Shown: in pieces, positions 14,832 to 23,111 of the stretch | Layout of the letters: every line of letters begins with the position of its first letter | How positions within the stretch are numbered: position 1 is the first letter of the stretch | Origin: a candidate division Zixibacteria bacterium RBG_16_53_22 | Lineage (GTDB): Bacteria > Zixibacteria > MSB-5A5 > UBA10806 | Reading direction: 5' to 3' | Assembly (NCBI GenBank): GCA_001775395.1 | Contig: MEWP01000063.1 | Coordinates: 1 to 64,000 of the forward strand | DNA length: 64,000 nucleotides | Position numbers and translations under genes: made by a program | The notes under the pieces: generated by a model | The model's database searches: none | What the model was told of the DNA's origin: nothing | What the model saw: the letters and a program-made list of their open reading frames with translations, nothing else

Positions 14832-15261
14832 TCTCCACCTCGATTCCTTCCAGGCTCGCCAGCAGTATATCCACGGCAGCCTGGGCTGTGCCTACCAGCA
14901 ATTCGAATGTGCCGACGTGCCCCATGCAGGCGATCTCTTGCTGCGAAACAGTCCCACGAGTAACATCCCGCTCAGGCCAGCGGTTGGCTCTGTACAGCGC
15001 CTTCAACTCGGCTTCGCAGTCGTAGCCACCTCGGTGGTGGCGCTTGTAGTGGCAGGCTGTACACAGGCTCATACGCAAGATCCAATGCTCTTTGGTCATG
15101 TCGCCCAACGCGCCCCGTCCGAAAACGTGGTGCGCCTCGGCGGCATCTACACCCGCCTCGCCCAGTACCCACTTGTGGTACTGGCAGTGACCGCCGTCAC
15201 GCATGTAGGCGATGCTGCCTGCGATAGAACGCAGGGTGATCAACGTGTCATTTTCGGGCAT
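14818..15261 (-). CDS. HNH endonuclease
   Basis: 147 residues. The motif runs GGHCQYHKW...AEAHHVFGR (His-His in the beta hairpin), then ILRMSLCTACHYKRHH, i.e. paired Cys ligands plus the HNH-type histidines. ATG 15261 is used; a TTG at 15294 would extend it, but lies inside the small membrane gene. HNH enzymes near packaging genes often help the terminase or act as free-standing nucleases. The small-terminase candidate is 600 nt away, but on the opposite strand. Confidence 0.7.
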   Translation of the reverse strand: MPENDTLITLRSIAGSIAYMRDGGHCQYHKWVLGEAGVDAAEAHHVFGRGALGDMTKEHWILRMSLCTACHYKRHHRGGYDCEAELKALYRANRWPERDVTRGTVSQQEIACMGHVGTFELLVGTAQAAVDILLASLEGIEVESGEE

Positions 15262-15358
15262 TCTTGTGCTGGCTAACCAACAGGGCAAAGCCAACCCAGA
15301 AGATGCTGGCGACCACTGCCCCGCCTATCAAGCCCACCCATAGCTCTGGTATGAACAT
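15248..15358 (-). CDS. Tiny single-span membrane protein
   Basis: 36 residues, MFIPELWVGLIGGAVVASIF at the start followed by more hydrophobic residues and a basic tail (SQHKNARK). One clear transmembrane helix with a positive end. Start and upstream stop share a base (TAATG), and the end overlaps the HNH start, so it is well placed in the operon. Too short for standard ORF cut-offs. Confidence 0.6.
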   Translation of the reverse strand: MFIPELWVGLIGGAVVASIFWVGFALLVSQHKNARK

Positions 15359-15729
15359 TATTCGACCTCCCGACTGCGCCGTACTCGACGTGGCGGAGTC
15401 CAAGTATTGGACTCGACGAGCGGTTCTGCATTGGTGTCGGACTTGGATGGTGTCGATTCGATATTAGTGCTGGGCCACGATGCGCTGGTAGAGCTGGACT
15501 TGACTTCTTCCTCATCGGGTTTAGCCTCGACCTGCTTGCGACTCTCTTCGACCAGTTGCAGCACGTCCTCATTCGTCAACAAGCTATAGCCAGACATATT
15601 AAGCTCAAACAGCACTCGTCCAGCTTTGCCCAGGTAAGCGTCACGCATATGCTGCTGCTCCTGATCCCAAGCGTCAGTTGTCACATCGGCTATGTATATA
15701 GCCCTTGCCAAAACAGTTTTGTGATCCAT
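15358..15729 (-). CDS. Hypothetical protein with Ser-rich tail
   Basis: 123 residues; ATG 15729 has GGGAGGG upstream. Helical N-terminal 70 residues, then a low-complexity Ser/Glu/Thr tail ending RRVRRSREVE. The palindrome copy at 15396-15414 lies in this tail and codes for ESNTWT. It is the first gene of the leftward operon from the divergent promoter region. Confidence 0.55.
   Translation of the reverse strand: MDHKTVLARAIYIADVTTDAWDQEQQHMRDAYLGKAGRVLFELNMSGYSLLTNEDVLQLVEESRKQVEAKPDEEEVKSSSTSASWPSTNIESTPSKSDTNAEPLVESNTWTPPRRVRRSREVE
15396..15414. repeat. Dispersed palindrome copy 4 (in gene)
   Basis: GAGTCCAA-GTA-TTGGACTC, near the 3' end of 15358..15729. Confidence 0.85.
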
Positions 15730-15757
15730 CTTTCCCTCCCGAACGTTTGTTTATACT

Positions 15758-15786
15758 AATTTACCATAAAAAGCCAGCTTAGTCAA
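15758..15786 (-). promoter_or_regulatory. Leftward sigma70-type promoter
   Basis: On the minus strand TTGACT, 17 nt spacer, TAAATT, placed about 30 nt before the start of 15358..15729. Drives the leftward operon. Confidence 0.65.
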
Positions 15787-15819
15787 GACCGTCACCTTAA
15801 AAACTTTAATGTAACTATC

Positions 15820-15848
15820 TTGCTAATGTTAAAAAAACGTGTTATTAT
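15820..15848 (+). promoter_or_regulatory. Rightward promoter, likely leaderless transcript
   Basis: TTGCTA, 17 nt spacer, TATTAT. The -10 ends 6 nt before ATG 15855, so transcription should begin at or next to the start codon. No Shine-Dalgarno is present upstream. Confidence 0.6.
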
Positions 15849-15854
15849 GTTTAT

Positions 15855-16292
15855 ATGGCAAACCAGAGGCAGTTCTCGGATGAGTACATCGACCAGTTGC
15901 GCATCTATTATATCGAAAACAACATAACTATCAAGGCGCTGGCGCTGGCCTCTGAGACCCTGTTTGGGATGGCAATCGAAGAGGAAAACCTGAGATTCAT
16001 CTCTAAAAAAGACAGGTGGTCAGTCCAGAAGTCCCGTCATCTGATGGGCAAAGAAGGCTTACCCATCGATCAAGCCGACGAGCTGGACGACATGAAGCGA
16101 CTGCTGTACGACGCGATCAACGACGCCGACGAGCCACCCAATGCCAAGGAATTGCCGGGTTTGATCAAAGCCTACATGGAAATCAGCAACGCTATGGCTG
16201 CCAGCGGCGTGGCAGGCAGTGCCAAGTCCAGCCGCCAGCAGGCTATCGAAATTGCACGGGAGGTGCTAGGTGCTGACCATCGCCAACGTTGA
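15855..16292 (+). CDS. Putative small terminase subunit
   Basis: 145 residues. Acidic and helical; the N-terminal half has a possible helix-turn-helix (NNITIKALALASETLFG). First gene of the rightward operon and just upstream of terminase-like ORFs, the usual place of the small subunit, which binds the packaging site and feeds DNA to the motor. No diagnostic motif, so the call rests on position and the HTH. It has no ribosome site; see the leaderless promoter. Confidence 0.5.
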   Translation: MANQRQFSDEYIDQLRIYYIENNITIKALALASETLFGMAIEEENLRFISKKDRWSVQKSRHLMGKEGLPIDQADELDDMKRLLYDAINDADEPPNAKELPGLIKAYMEISNAMAASGVAGSAKSSRQQAIEIAREVLGADHRQR

Positions 16293-16461
16293 GTTCGACG
16301 AGAGAGATCTGAACCTGATCGCGTTCGCCAAGCTGTATGTAGAACGATTTGGTGCATTCGGGGCGTCCAACCACCACAGTATGCTGGTCATTCAAAAGCT
16401 GGCGAGCATCGTGGAGAAGCAGAACCAGTTTGCCACGGAACTGTGGCGAAGTAAGCAATAG
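16270..16461 (+). CDS. Hypothetical 63-residue protein
   Basis: GTG 16270 with GGGAGG 5 nt upstream, overlapping the previous gene by 23 nt. Helical (DLNLIAFAKLYVERFGAF; LVIQKLASIVEKQNQ). No domain recognised; could be an accessory packaging or chaperone-like protein. Confidence 0.5.
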   Translation: MLTIANVEFDERDLNLIAFAKLYVERFGAFGASNHHSMLVIQKLASIVEKQNQFATELWRSKQ

Positions 16462-16469
16462 GAAAGATC

Positions 16470-16715
16470 ATGCAAGATCAAACAGACGAGCTGGAAAGAT
16501 GCAAAGCTGACCCTGTTCACTTTATTGAAACCTATTGCTATTCTCAGGATAAGAACACTGGACACATTGGGCCACTCAAATTGCTTCCACACCAGCGCCA
16601 ACTGTTTGAATCACTAGAGCAAGGCCATTTTACCTTGCTAAAATTTAGAGATAGTTATTCACGGAGAGCCAGGCAAATGTTATCTGTTATACCTATCCGA
16701 ACACCAGATCCGTGA
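16470..16715 (+). CDS. Terminase-like N-terminal fragment
   Basis: 81 residues. Residues about 9-60 (ERCKADPVHFIETYC, then KLLPHQRQLFESL) follow the same pattern as the true terminase front (RCSLDPIYFIENYV...PFPYQRKML) encoded downstream. The similarity ends at TLLKFRD, just where the ATPase loop should begin; the last residues (QMLSVIPIRTPDP) are not terminase-like. It is either a partial duplication or the 5' end of a broken gene. Confidence 0.55.
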   Translation: MQDQTDELERCKADPVHFIETYCYSQDKNTGHIGPLKLLPHQRQLFESLEQGHFTLLKFRDSYSRRARQMLSVIPIRTPDP

Positions 16716-16761
16716 AATAGTCCGCTGTAGTCTCGATCCTATCTACTTCATAGAGAATTAT

Positions 16762-18420
16762 GTGTATTTAGAGGAGAAAGAGACACAGCGCATTCTGCCC
16801 TTCAACCCATTCCCGTACCAGCGCAAGATGCTGCGCTGGATGATGGAGGGCAGGAATGTCCTGGCACTCAAGTCGCGTAGGGTGGGCTGCTCGTGGATCA
16901 CGGCTGCCTACGCCGCCTGGCTGCTCAACTTCCGTGAGGGTATTAACGTCCTCTTCCTGAGCAAGAAAGAGGACGATGCCAAGAAACTATTACGCAAGGT
17001 AAAATTTATACTTAAAAACTTGGCACTGCATGACAATGAAGACCACCGATTGGCAACTCGATGCAGTTGGTTATGTGGCGAGATTGGCACAGATAACCAG
17101 CAATTATTTACCATCATCTACCGTGACGATCATGGGCGAGCTACGGCTGAGAGCGAAGCGGCTTCATTGTCCACGACTTCCGAGTCGGGACGTTCCGAGG
17201 GCGCTTCGCTTATCTTTTTGGACGAATTTGGCTTCGTCAAGCCCGACGACGAAAAGACCTGGACTGCCATCAAGCCTACCGTGGCTAGAGGTGGGCAATG
17301 GATCACCGTTTCGACTCCAAACGGAGTGGGCGGCGTTCACCACCGGCTATGCATGGAAGCCCAACGTCACGAGAACAAATCCTATGAGTACATCGAGGTT
17401 CACTGGTCCGAGGCAGGCATCACTCAAGCCCAGTACGAAGCCGCTATCGAGGGCATGGACGCCGCTTCTATCGCCCAGGAATGGGAGATGGAGTTCATCC
17501 AGAGCGGCAACCCGGTCTTCAACGCAACCGACCTGGCAGCCTGCTACAAGCCGCCCGAAGAGTATCCAGAAGTAGCCAAGATGCTGAAAGACTACCGCGA
17601 GAGAGAAAGATTCTATTATAGTGGGGCTGACACCTCCGAAGGTAAGGCCCACCGCAAGTCCACCCAGAGAGACTACCACTCGTGGTGCTCGCTCACCCGT
17701 TCAGGCATCCAGGCGTTTGGGAAAAACACCAAAGAGCCACTTAGCAAGTGGGCCGGACATACGGTTACTACCACCACCGGCAAACAGCTCAACGTGCCAG
17801 GTACGACCACCAACCTGCACGTCGAATATCCCGGCCTGCTCAGGGTAGAGGACAACGGCGCAGGGGCCACGGTAGTCAACCGCCATGTCGCCCCGCTGGA
17901 TGGGCAAAGCGAGTTGATCCCCTCTCATACCGATAAACTAAGCAAGTCGCGTTATATCCGCAACTTGATGCTGTCGGTCGAAGCCCACGACATAATCATC
18001 ACCGATTTGTTTACCTACCAGTGCATGCTGGTGTATCAATTGGGCAGCCTGCCGGGCACCTACGAAGCCCCCCTGGGATATTATGATGACCCGGTTATGT
18101 CGCTGGCTATGGCAAACGACCTGCGTTACGAATATGGCGGCATGGAGTTTACCTGGGCGGATGGGGTAGCTCCCCTGCGGCGTAGCGTGTCACCTGAAGA
18201 AGCCGAGGCGCTGGACTTGACCAGCCTCCCGGCTGCGCCCGAAGTCATGACCATGGACAACCTGCGCACAAGCGAATTTATGCCGGGACCGGGCCGGTTG
18301 CCCTCGCCCGCGACCGAACATATGTTGTTACCCGATCTGAGTCTGATTTTGCCCTTGGGGGCACCAGAGGAGAGCCACAACCATAAGCGGAGGGAACATG
18401 ACAAAAACATGCGCCCGTGA
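16762..18420 (+). CDS. Large terminase subunit (packaging ATPase/nuclease)
   Basis: Motor that cuts and pumps DNA into the procapsid. Seen: Walker A variant LALKSRRVGCSW, Walker B-like LIFLDEFGF, and an RNase H-type nuclease domain with GADTSEG, LLRVEDNGAG and GYYDDPVMSLAMA. The listed GTG (16762) is not a convincing start: no ribosome site, and conserved residues (RCSLDPIYFIENYV) lie upstream in the same frame. That frame has no ATG between the stop near 16640 and 16762. A good ribosome site (GGAGAGCC) with ATG 16678 exists in the neighbouring frame, so a +1 frameshift or sequence error is likely. The 3' end overlaps the portal start by 23 nt. Confidence 0.85.
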   Translation: MYLEEKETQRILPFNPFPYQRKMLRWMMEGRNVLALKSRRVGCSWITAAYAAWLLNFREGINVLFLSKKEDDAKKLLRKVKFILKNLALHDNEDHRLATRCSWLCGEIGTDNQQLFTIIYRDDHGRATAESEAASLSTTSESGRSEGASLIFLDEFGFVKPDDEKTWTAIKPTVARGGQWITVSTPNGVGGVHHRLCMEAQRHENKSYEYIEVHWSEAGITQAQYEAAIEGMDAASIAQEWEMEFIQSGNPVFNATDLAACYKPPEEYPEVAKMLKDYRERERFYYSGADTSEGKAHRKSTQRDYHSWCSLTRSGIQAFGKNTKEPLSKWAGHTVTTTTGKQLNVPGTTTNLHVEYPGLLRVEDNGAGATVVNRHVAPLDGQSELIPSHTDKLSKSRYIRNLMLSVEAHDIIITDLFTYQCMLVYQLGSLPGTYEAPLGYYDDPVMSLAMANDLRYEYGGMEFTWADGVAPLRRSVSPEEAEALDLTSLPAAPEVMTMDNLRTSEFMPGPGRLPSPATEHMLLPDLSLILPLGAPEESHNHKRREHDKNMRP

Positions 18421-21190
18421 GGGCTGTGGCAACCCTCTCAACAAGGGCAAATACTACTGCTCGCCATCCTGTTCGGCACAGGATCGTATACATAAACGCA
18501 ATGGCACCAGCCCTATTCCCGCCGATGTCAAACAGACACTTACCCAAGCCCTGGGCAGTCAGGACGCTTCCTTTGTATTGAAAGAGATGGAAAGCGTCAT
18601 GCTTCAGGAAGAGATCATCACCGCCCCGCCTATAGTGGTCAAGACCGAGGGCGACTTCATGTACACCTACTACATGGCCGGTGAAGATCGCCGCCCCAGC
18701 GATGCCCTGGAAGGGGAAATCATCCGCGAAATGCTCAAGAGCGGCATCGTGCTATTCGTGCTGGAGATGAAGCTTGCCAGCATGATGGGCGTCTTTCGTA
18801 ACGACCGTTCCTGGAAGGTAGTCTGCCCTGACAAGGAATTGGCTGGTGTAGCTGAGGCCAACCTGCGCCAGATCATGCCGCGTATGATGCTGGATGCACT
18901 CAGGTCCATGCTGACTTACGGGGCCTACTTCGGCGAGAAGTCGTTCGAGTACAAAAACCCCTACCAATTGGGTCTGAGCAAATCACGCGGCGCTTCCAAA
19001 GAGTACGCCGTGCCAAAGCTACCGGCTGCCTGCAACCCGGAGAGTATCACTTATATCAAGCGCACCACGGATGGTAGCTTCGACGGCTTCGTGCAAACGC
19101 CCAAGAACGTCTTCCGCGCACGCAACGAGATCGACGTAGAGCGTAAAGCAGCCCTGGTCATTCCATATCGCGGGCAATTCCGTAACCTGTGGGGCGAAAG
19201 CTATCTCAAGCCCATATACCCGATCTGGTTCTGGTACGAGATCGCCCTGCGCTCGTGGGTACGCTACATGGAGCGCATGGGCACGCCCGTGGCTGTGTGC
19301 TACGCCCCCTCGCGAGCCAAGGTACTCAAGCCGGGCACTACCACAGCCGTAGATGCCATGACCTGGGGGCTGGCGGTAGCTGGCAATATCGCCAAATCCA
19401 ACGCGGCTGTTTTGCCCAGCGACGTACACCCGGAGACCAAGATACCACTGTGGAAACTGGAATATCTGGTGGCCCAGGATCGGGGTGAGGTGTTCGGCAA
19501 GGCCATCGAGATGCTGTCGCAACTGATGATCCGCGCCGGTATGGCGGCTGACCGCGCCTTCACGCAGGGAGGCGAGACGGGCAGCTATGCCCTGGGCCAG
19601 ATCCACGATGCCGCCACGCAGATCCACAACGAGTTGATTCTGATCGAGGTGCTATGGGCACTCAACCAGTGGTTTATGCCAGACTATGTAGCATACAACC
19701 GGGGCGAGAATGGCCCACCTATGTGGCTGGAGACTGAGGGGCTCGACCCACGTGAAAAAGAGCGTCTATTCAAGATCATGTCCATCGCGGGCAACGCCGA
19801 GAACTTCAAAGAAGCCCTGTTCATGGTTAACTGGCGCGAGATGTACGAAGTCAACAACGTGCCCACCCTGACTGAGAAGGAAGTGGACGAGCTTAAGGAA
19901 AAGATGCTGCAAGAGGGTCTGACCCGCCAGGAAGAGACCATGAAGGTGCAGAAGAAGTTCGCACCCAAGCCAGGCGAGTTGCCCAAGCGTGAGGAGACGC
20001 CGCAGCAGACGGCTGCCAAGACTGAAGCGGCCACTAACGCCAACGGAGATGCTAAGAAGTTCGAGAACCTGGCCTACGCCATGCTAAATGGCAGTTACGT
20101 ACCGATCATATTGTCCGATCACGAGATGGCCCTGGTAGCTGGCATACGCGACCCAGAGGTGGTCAAGCTCTACAACCCTTTTCACGATAAGCTGGGCAAG
20201 TTCGCCGCACGGCGTGGGGCAGGCGGTTCGGTAATACCACAGGAAGGTGGTACGAGTCCAACTGCTGGACTCGGCGGCGGTGCTAGAGCCAAGCCGGGCT
20301 CATTCTTGAAAACGACGGGCTTGGCTTTGGGCATCGCTGGTCTGGGTGCGGTGGTGCTGGCAGGTCTCGCCAGTGCCACGCGAATCGAGTATGGCGAGCC
20401 TGGTGAGGTTAAAGATGAAGACAGCGCCGATCCGCCCGAATCTGCGCCAGTTTACGATAGCCTGGAGGATGCTACTCAGGCCGCTATCGGCGCATTAAAC
20501 CAGTTAGGGATTGATACAGAGGGCGACATATCGGTAAGCGTAGGGCAAGTGCCGGGTAACAATTTGGGCTACTATGACCCTGGCAAGAATGCTATGGTGA
20601 TCAGGGAAGATCTGGCACAGGACTTGATGAATGGATCACCAGCAGCTATGCATGCATTGGTTCACGAGTTGGCCCATTCAAACCAACAAACAGATGACAA
20701 TATGTTCTGGCAAGATCAAGAGTGGGCTATGGATCAGGGAACCGAGAACTTTGATAATTTCGTCCAACATCTGGAAGGCCAGAATGATGCTGTGACCATG
20801 GCAGCTCTGTCACACATGTACGGAAAGCCCATGGATTACGCCACGGTGGTTGCTATGCATGCTCAATACAGACGCGACAATGACCTTCCAGTAAACATAG
20901 TCAGACCGGGCTATCCAGATCAGGCTGCCTATTGGGCTGGCATTGCCAAGGCGAACCAGAGTCGCACGGGCGAGTCCCTCACTCAATTCAGTAGCCGGAG
21001 TCATGATACAGGGTTAAGCCCCGACAGCCAGTTCGATATACTGTGGGAACTATTTCCAGAACGCCTGGGCAGCTACCAAAAGAGTAAGACCTGGCCTTCA
21101 TATCAGCAAATCATGATATGGCTTGGCGAAGATTATGATGTTGATACCAACCAGGCATTTACAGATATGCTTGAGGAGGCACTGCAATGA
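18398..21190 (+). CDS. Portal protein fused to a HELAH zincin-like domain
   Basis: 930 residues. (a) Zinc-ribbon-like front C5, C10, C21, C25. (b) About 60-520: DUF935/Mu gp29-type portal, the ring through which DNA passes; includes FRNLWGESYLKPIYPIWFW and AFTQGGETGSYALG. (c) NPFHDKLGKFAARRG (593-607), resembling the 'HDxxGRF' junction that precedes added effector domains in other phage head proteins. (d) Hydrophobic segment 637-663. (e) C-terminal 230 residues with VHELAH (H756, E757, H760), the zinc-metallopeptidase motif. Portals are normally about 400-550 residues, so parts c-e are extra. ATG has GGAGGGAAC upstream. Peptidase activity is inferred from the motif. Confidence 0.8.
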   Translation: MTKTCAREGCGNPLNKGKYYCSPSCSAQDRIHKRNGTSPIPADVKQTLTQALGSQDASFVLKEMESVMLQEEIITAPPIVVKTEGDFMYTYYMAGEDRRPSDALEGEIIREMLKSGIVLFVLEMKLASMMGVFRNDRSWKVVCPDKELAGVAEANLRQIMPRMMLDALRSMLTYGAYFGEKSFEYKNPYQLGLSKSRGASKEYAVPKLPAACNPESITYIKRTTDGSFDGFVQTPKNVFRARNEIDVERKAALVIPYRGQFRNLWGESYLKPIYPIWFWYEIALRSWVRYMERMGTPVAVCYAPSRAKVLKPGTTTAVDAMTWGLAVAGNIAKSNAAVLPSDVHPETKIPLWKLEYLVAQDRGEVFGKAIEMLSQLMIRAGMAADRAFTQGGETGSYALGQIHDAATQIHNELILIEVLWALNQWFMPDYVAYNRGENGPPMWLETEGLDPREKERLFKIMSIAGNAENFKEALFMVNWREMYEVNNVPTLTEKEVDELKEKMLQEGLTRQEETMKVQKKFAPKPGELPKREETPQQTAAKTEAATNANGDAKKFENLAYAMLNGSYVPIILSDHEMALVAGIRDPEVVKLYNPFHDKLGKFAARRGAGGSVIPQEGGTSPTAGLGGGARAKPGSFLKTTGLALGIAGLGAVVLAGLASATRIEYGEPGEVKDEDSADPPESAPVYDSLEDATQAAIGALNQLGIDTEGDISVSVGQVPGNNLGYYDPGKNAMVIREDLAQDLMNGSPAAMHALVHELAHSNQQTDDNMFWQDQEWAMDQGTENFDNFVQHLEGQNDAVTMAALSHMYGKPMDYATVVAMHAQYRRDNDLPVNIVRPGYPDQAAYWAGIAKANQSRTGESLTQFSSRSHDTGLSPDSQFDILWELFPERLGSYQKSKTWPSYQQIMIWLGEDYDVDTNQAFTDMLEEALQ
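20254..20272. repeat. Dispersed palindrome copy 5 (in portal gene)
   Basis: GAGTCCAACTGCTGGACTC, identical to copy 2. It lies in the linker between the portal body and the membrane segment and codes for SPTAGL. Confidence 0.85.
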
Positions 21191-21414
21191 GAGCCATCTT
21201 CGAGGTTCTTAGAACATACGTTGAACGAAACGAAGCTGAAATACTCCTGATCCAGTTCGATCAAGGGCCAGACGAGGCAGACATGCTGGGTCTTGGCTTT
21301 GAGCGTGAGGGTGAATATTGGAAGATCACCCGCCAGCAAGCCGAGAAGCTTATCGCCGGACCTGACTATGACCAAGCCTGGAAACAGGAGGTGGAGCGAT
21401 GGAAGAATATGTAA
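21187..21414 (+). CDS. Hypothetical 75-residue protein, coupled to portal-peptidase gene
   Basis: ATG overlaps the portal stop (ATGA). Acidic alpha-beta protein (EAEILLIQFDQGPDEADM; YWKITRQQAEKLIAG). No family recognised. Tight coupling to the portal-peptidase fusion makes a cognate partner or inhibitor possible, which is inference only. Confidence 0.55.
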   Translation: MRAIFEVLRTYVERNEAEILLIQFDQGPDEADMLGLGFEREGEYWKITRQQAEKLIAGPDYDQAWKQEVERWKNM

Positions 21415-21713
21415 CCGTGCGCGGCTGCCAAGTGCCTGCCCAGGAGATCCAAAACCTTAAGGATCAATTCGGGGCCGAGCTGGTGCCCGACAGCGAGTGG
21501 CGAATCATCCGGGCGCTGGACATGACCCTCAAGCACTACCGCGCCATGCACGGCAAAGACCCGGACCTGGTAAAGCTGAATCAAGATCCCTTCTATTGGT
21601 ACAAGCATTGCCCACTGAATGTGGTGGAGCCAGTTACGAAGGCTAAGGTGCCTGCCAAACACAAGCCTGCCTGGTTCAGAATAAAACGCATCTTTAAGGT
21701 GGTAAAGCCATGA
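21399..21713 (+). CDS. Hypothetical 104-residue protein
   Basis: Starts inside the previous gene's end with GGAGG upstream. Helical first half (AQEIQNLKDQFGAEL), basic C-terminal tail (KAKVPAKHKPAWFRIKRIFK). Unknown function; lies in the portal operon. Confidence 0.5.
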   Translation: MEEYVTVRGCQVPAQEIQNLKDQFGAELVPDSEWRIIRALDMTLKHYRAMHGKDPDLVKLNQDPFYWYKHCPLNVVEPVTKAKVPAKHKPAWFRIKRIFKVVKP

Positions 21714-22330
21714 GGGTTGACCACGAAGATGGCTCGGGCAGCTTCTTACGGGCCGAGCTGCGCTGCGATCACTTCTTCGAGTGCAAGGTGGGCTACACCG
21801 ACCAATTGCTGCCCAGTCTGGACAAGGGCGCTTACTATAGTTTCGACCTGAATTATCCATGTTGGGCCTGGCATTATGGAACCGAGCGTGACACGTATTT
21901 AGTTGAGCTGGTCGTCGCTGTCGATGAGGCCGCACTGACACTATCTATCCCACCAAATCCCAATGCCAAACCTGTGTTACCCGGCATCAGTTGGCTGGTC
22001 TTCAGCGACGTTGACCTGCCAGAGCAACCTGACCCAACGCCTATGCCTGTGCCGCCCGACGAACCCGAACCTGATCCACAGCCACCTGCGCCTGTGCCCG
22101 CACCCGATCCAGATTGGGTGCCCAGGACGACTACGTTTGTCCCTGATGGGGTTATATCGCATCCCAAGGCCATCATCTGGGGTGGGAGTGATCTGGTTTG
22201 GGTGTTGCCCAACGATTTATATATGTCCTTCTTCGAGGAGACCTACATGCGCATGGCTGCCCGGCTGAGAGAGGCTATCGAGGCAGGCGAGTATACAGTA
22301 GAGGAAAGGAAAAATGATCTGGTCTTTTAG
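21710..22330 (+). CDS. Hypothetical protein with Pro-rich linker
   Basis: 206 residues: a beta-rich N-terminal domain (about 1-105), then a Pro/Asp/Glu linker (105-140, PTPMPVPPDEPEPDPQPP), then a short C-terminal helical part. The linker suggests two joined modules and a structural or surface role. No family recognised. Confidence 0.5.
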   Translation: MRVDHEDGSGSFLRAELRCDHFFECKVGYTDQLLPSLDKGAYYSFDLNYPCWAWHYGTERDTYLVELVVAVDEAALTLSIPPNPNAKPVLPGISWLVFSDVDLPEQPDPTPMPVPPDEPEPDPQPPAPVPAPDPDWVPRTTTFVPDGVISHPKAIIWGGSDLVWVLPNDLYMSFFEETYMRMAARLREAIEAGEYTVEERKNDLVF

Positions 22331-22892
22331 CGAGAGCTACCAGCAGCCGACCAGGCTGGATGATTTCAGTCTGGAAGATCGAAACACCATATTGGCAGCC
22401 ATCGACTATTATGGCAAGCAGTTCCAGTTTCCCATTAAGCTGGAGTTGGGGCCTGGGCAACACGGGCCTTCTATTACAGATCGAGTGAAGTTGGGCCTGA
22501 ACCCGCAGGCAGATCCAGGCTGTGAGATATTTTTTGACCTTAACTTCGGACTGCCATTGCCAGGCGAGAGCGTGAGTTATATCCACTCCAACCAGGTACT
22601 TGAGCACTTGAATAACATCATATTCCTATTCAACGAATTCTGGCGTGTGCTTATCCCAGGCGGCACTATGGAGCATTGTGTCCCGATCTACAATGGCCCG
22701 CACGCATGGAGCGATCCCACCCACCGCAGGGCATTTACGGAGCTATCTTTTCGTTATTTCTGTGTAGACGCCAACGGTGAGCCGTTCACAGCACATTTCA
22801 GCGACTATGGCATCACCAGCCGCTTTGTTTTGGAGAAACAGGATGTCAGGCCCGGACTGGACATAACCGCCTTTTTCAAGAAACCTGCTTAG
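22314..22892 (+). CDS. SAM-dependent methyltransferase (class I)
   Basis: 192 residues. Motif I LELGPG, post-motif FFDLNFGLP, and the characteristic YIHSNQVLEHLNNIIFLFNE with WRVLIPGG (motifs IV-VI of Methyltransf_11-type enzymes). Predicted to transfer a methyl group, substrate unknown; neighbours are other methyltransferases, glycosyltransferases and a sulfatase-like protein, so a glycan is plausible. It overlaps the upstream gene by 17 nt. Confidence 0.75.
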   Translation: MIWSFSESYQQPTRLDDFSLEDRNTILAAIDYYGKQFQFPIKLELGPGQHGPSITDRVKLGLNPQADPGCEIFFDLNFGLPLPGESVSYIHSNQVLEHLNNIIFLFNEFWRVLIPGGTMEHCVPIYNGPHAWSDPTHRRAFTELSFRYFCVDANGEPFTAHFSDYGITSRFVLEKQDVRPGLDITAFFKKPA

Positions 22893-22901
22893 GAGAGTCA
22901 T

Positions 22902-23102
22902 ATGAAACGAGAAGAACCAATAGACATAATCCAGCAATTCTCACAAATGGATACCATGCTGGAAAATATGGCCAAACTGGTTGCGAACTACTTTAATTCG
23001 ATAATGAAAGGTGGCGTTCCATACGATCTCGCAAGAGATTTGACTATTCGGTGGTATGAGCGCATGTTAGACAACATTTATAATCTGAAAAACAGGATCT
23101 AG
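22902..23102 (+). CDS. Hypothetical 66-residue helical protein
   Basis: ATG with TAGGAGAGTCAT upstream, the phage's late ribosome-site box. Helical throughout (MLENMAKLVANYFNSIM). No domain recognised. Confidence 0.5.
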   Translation: MKREEPIDIIQQFSQMDTMLENMAKLVANYFNSIMKGGVPYDLARDLTIRWYERMLDNIYNLKNRI

Positions 23103-23111
23103 GAAAGTCAC

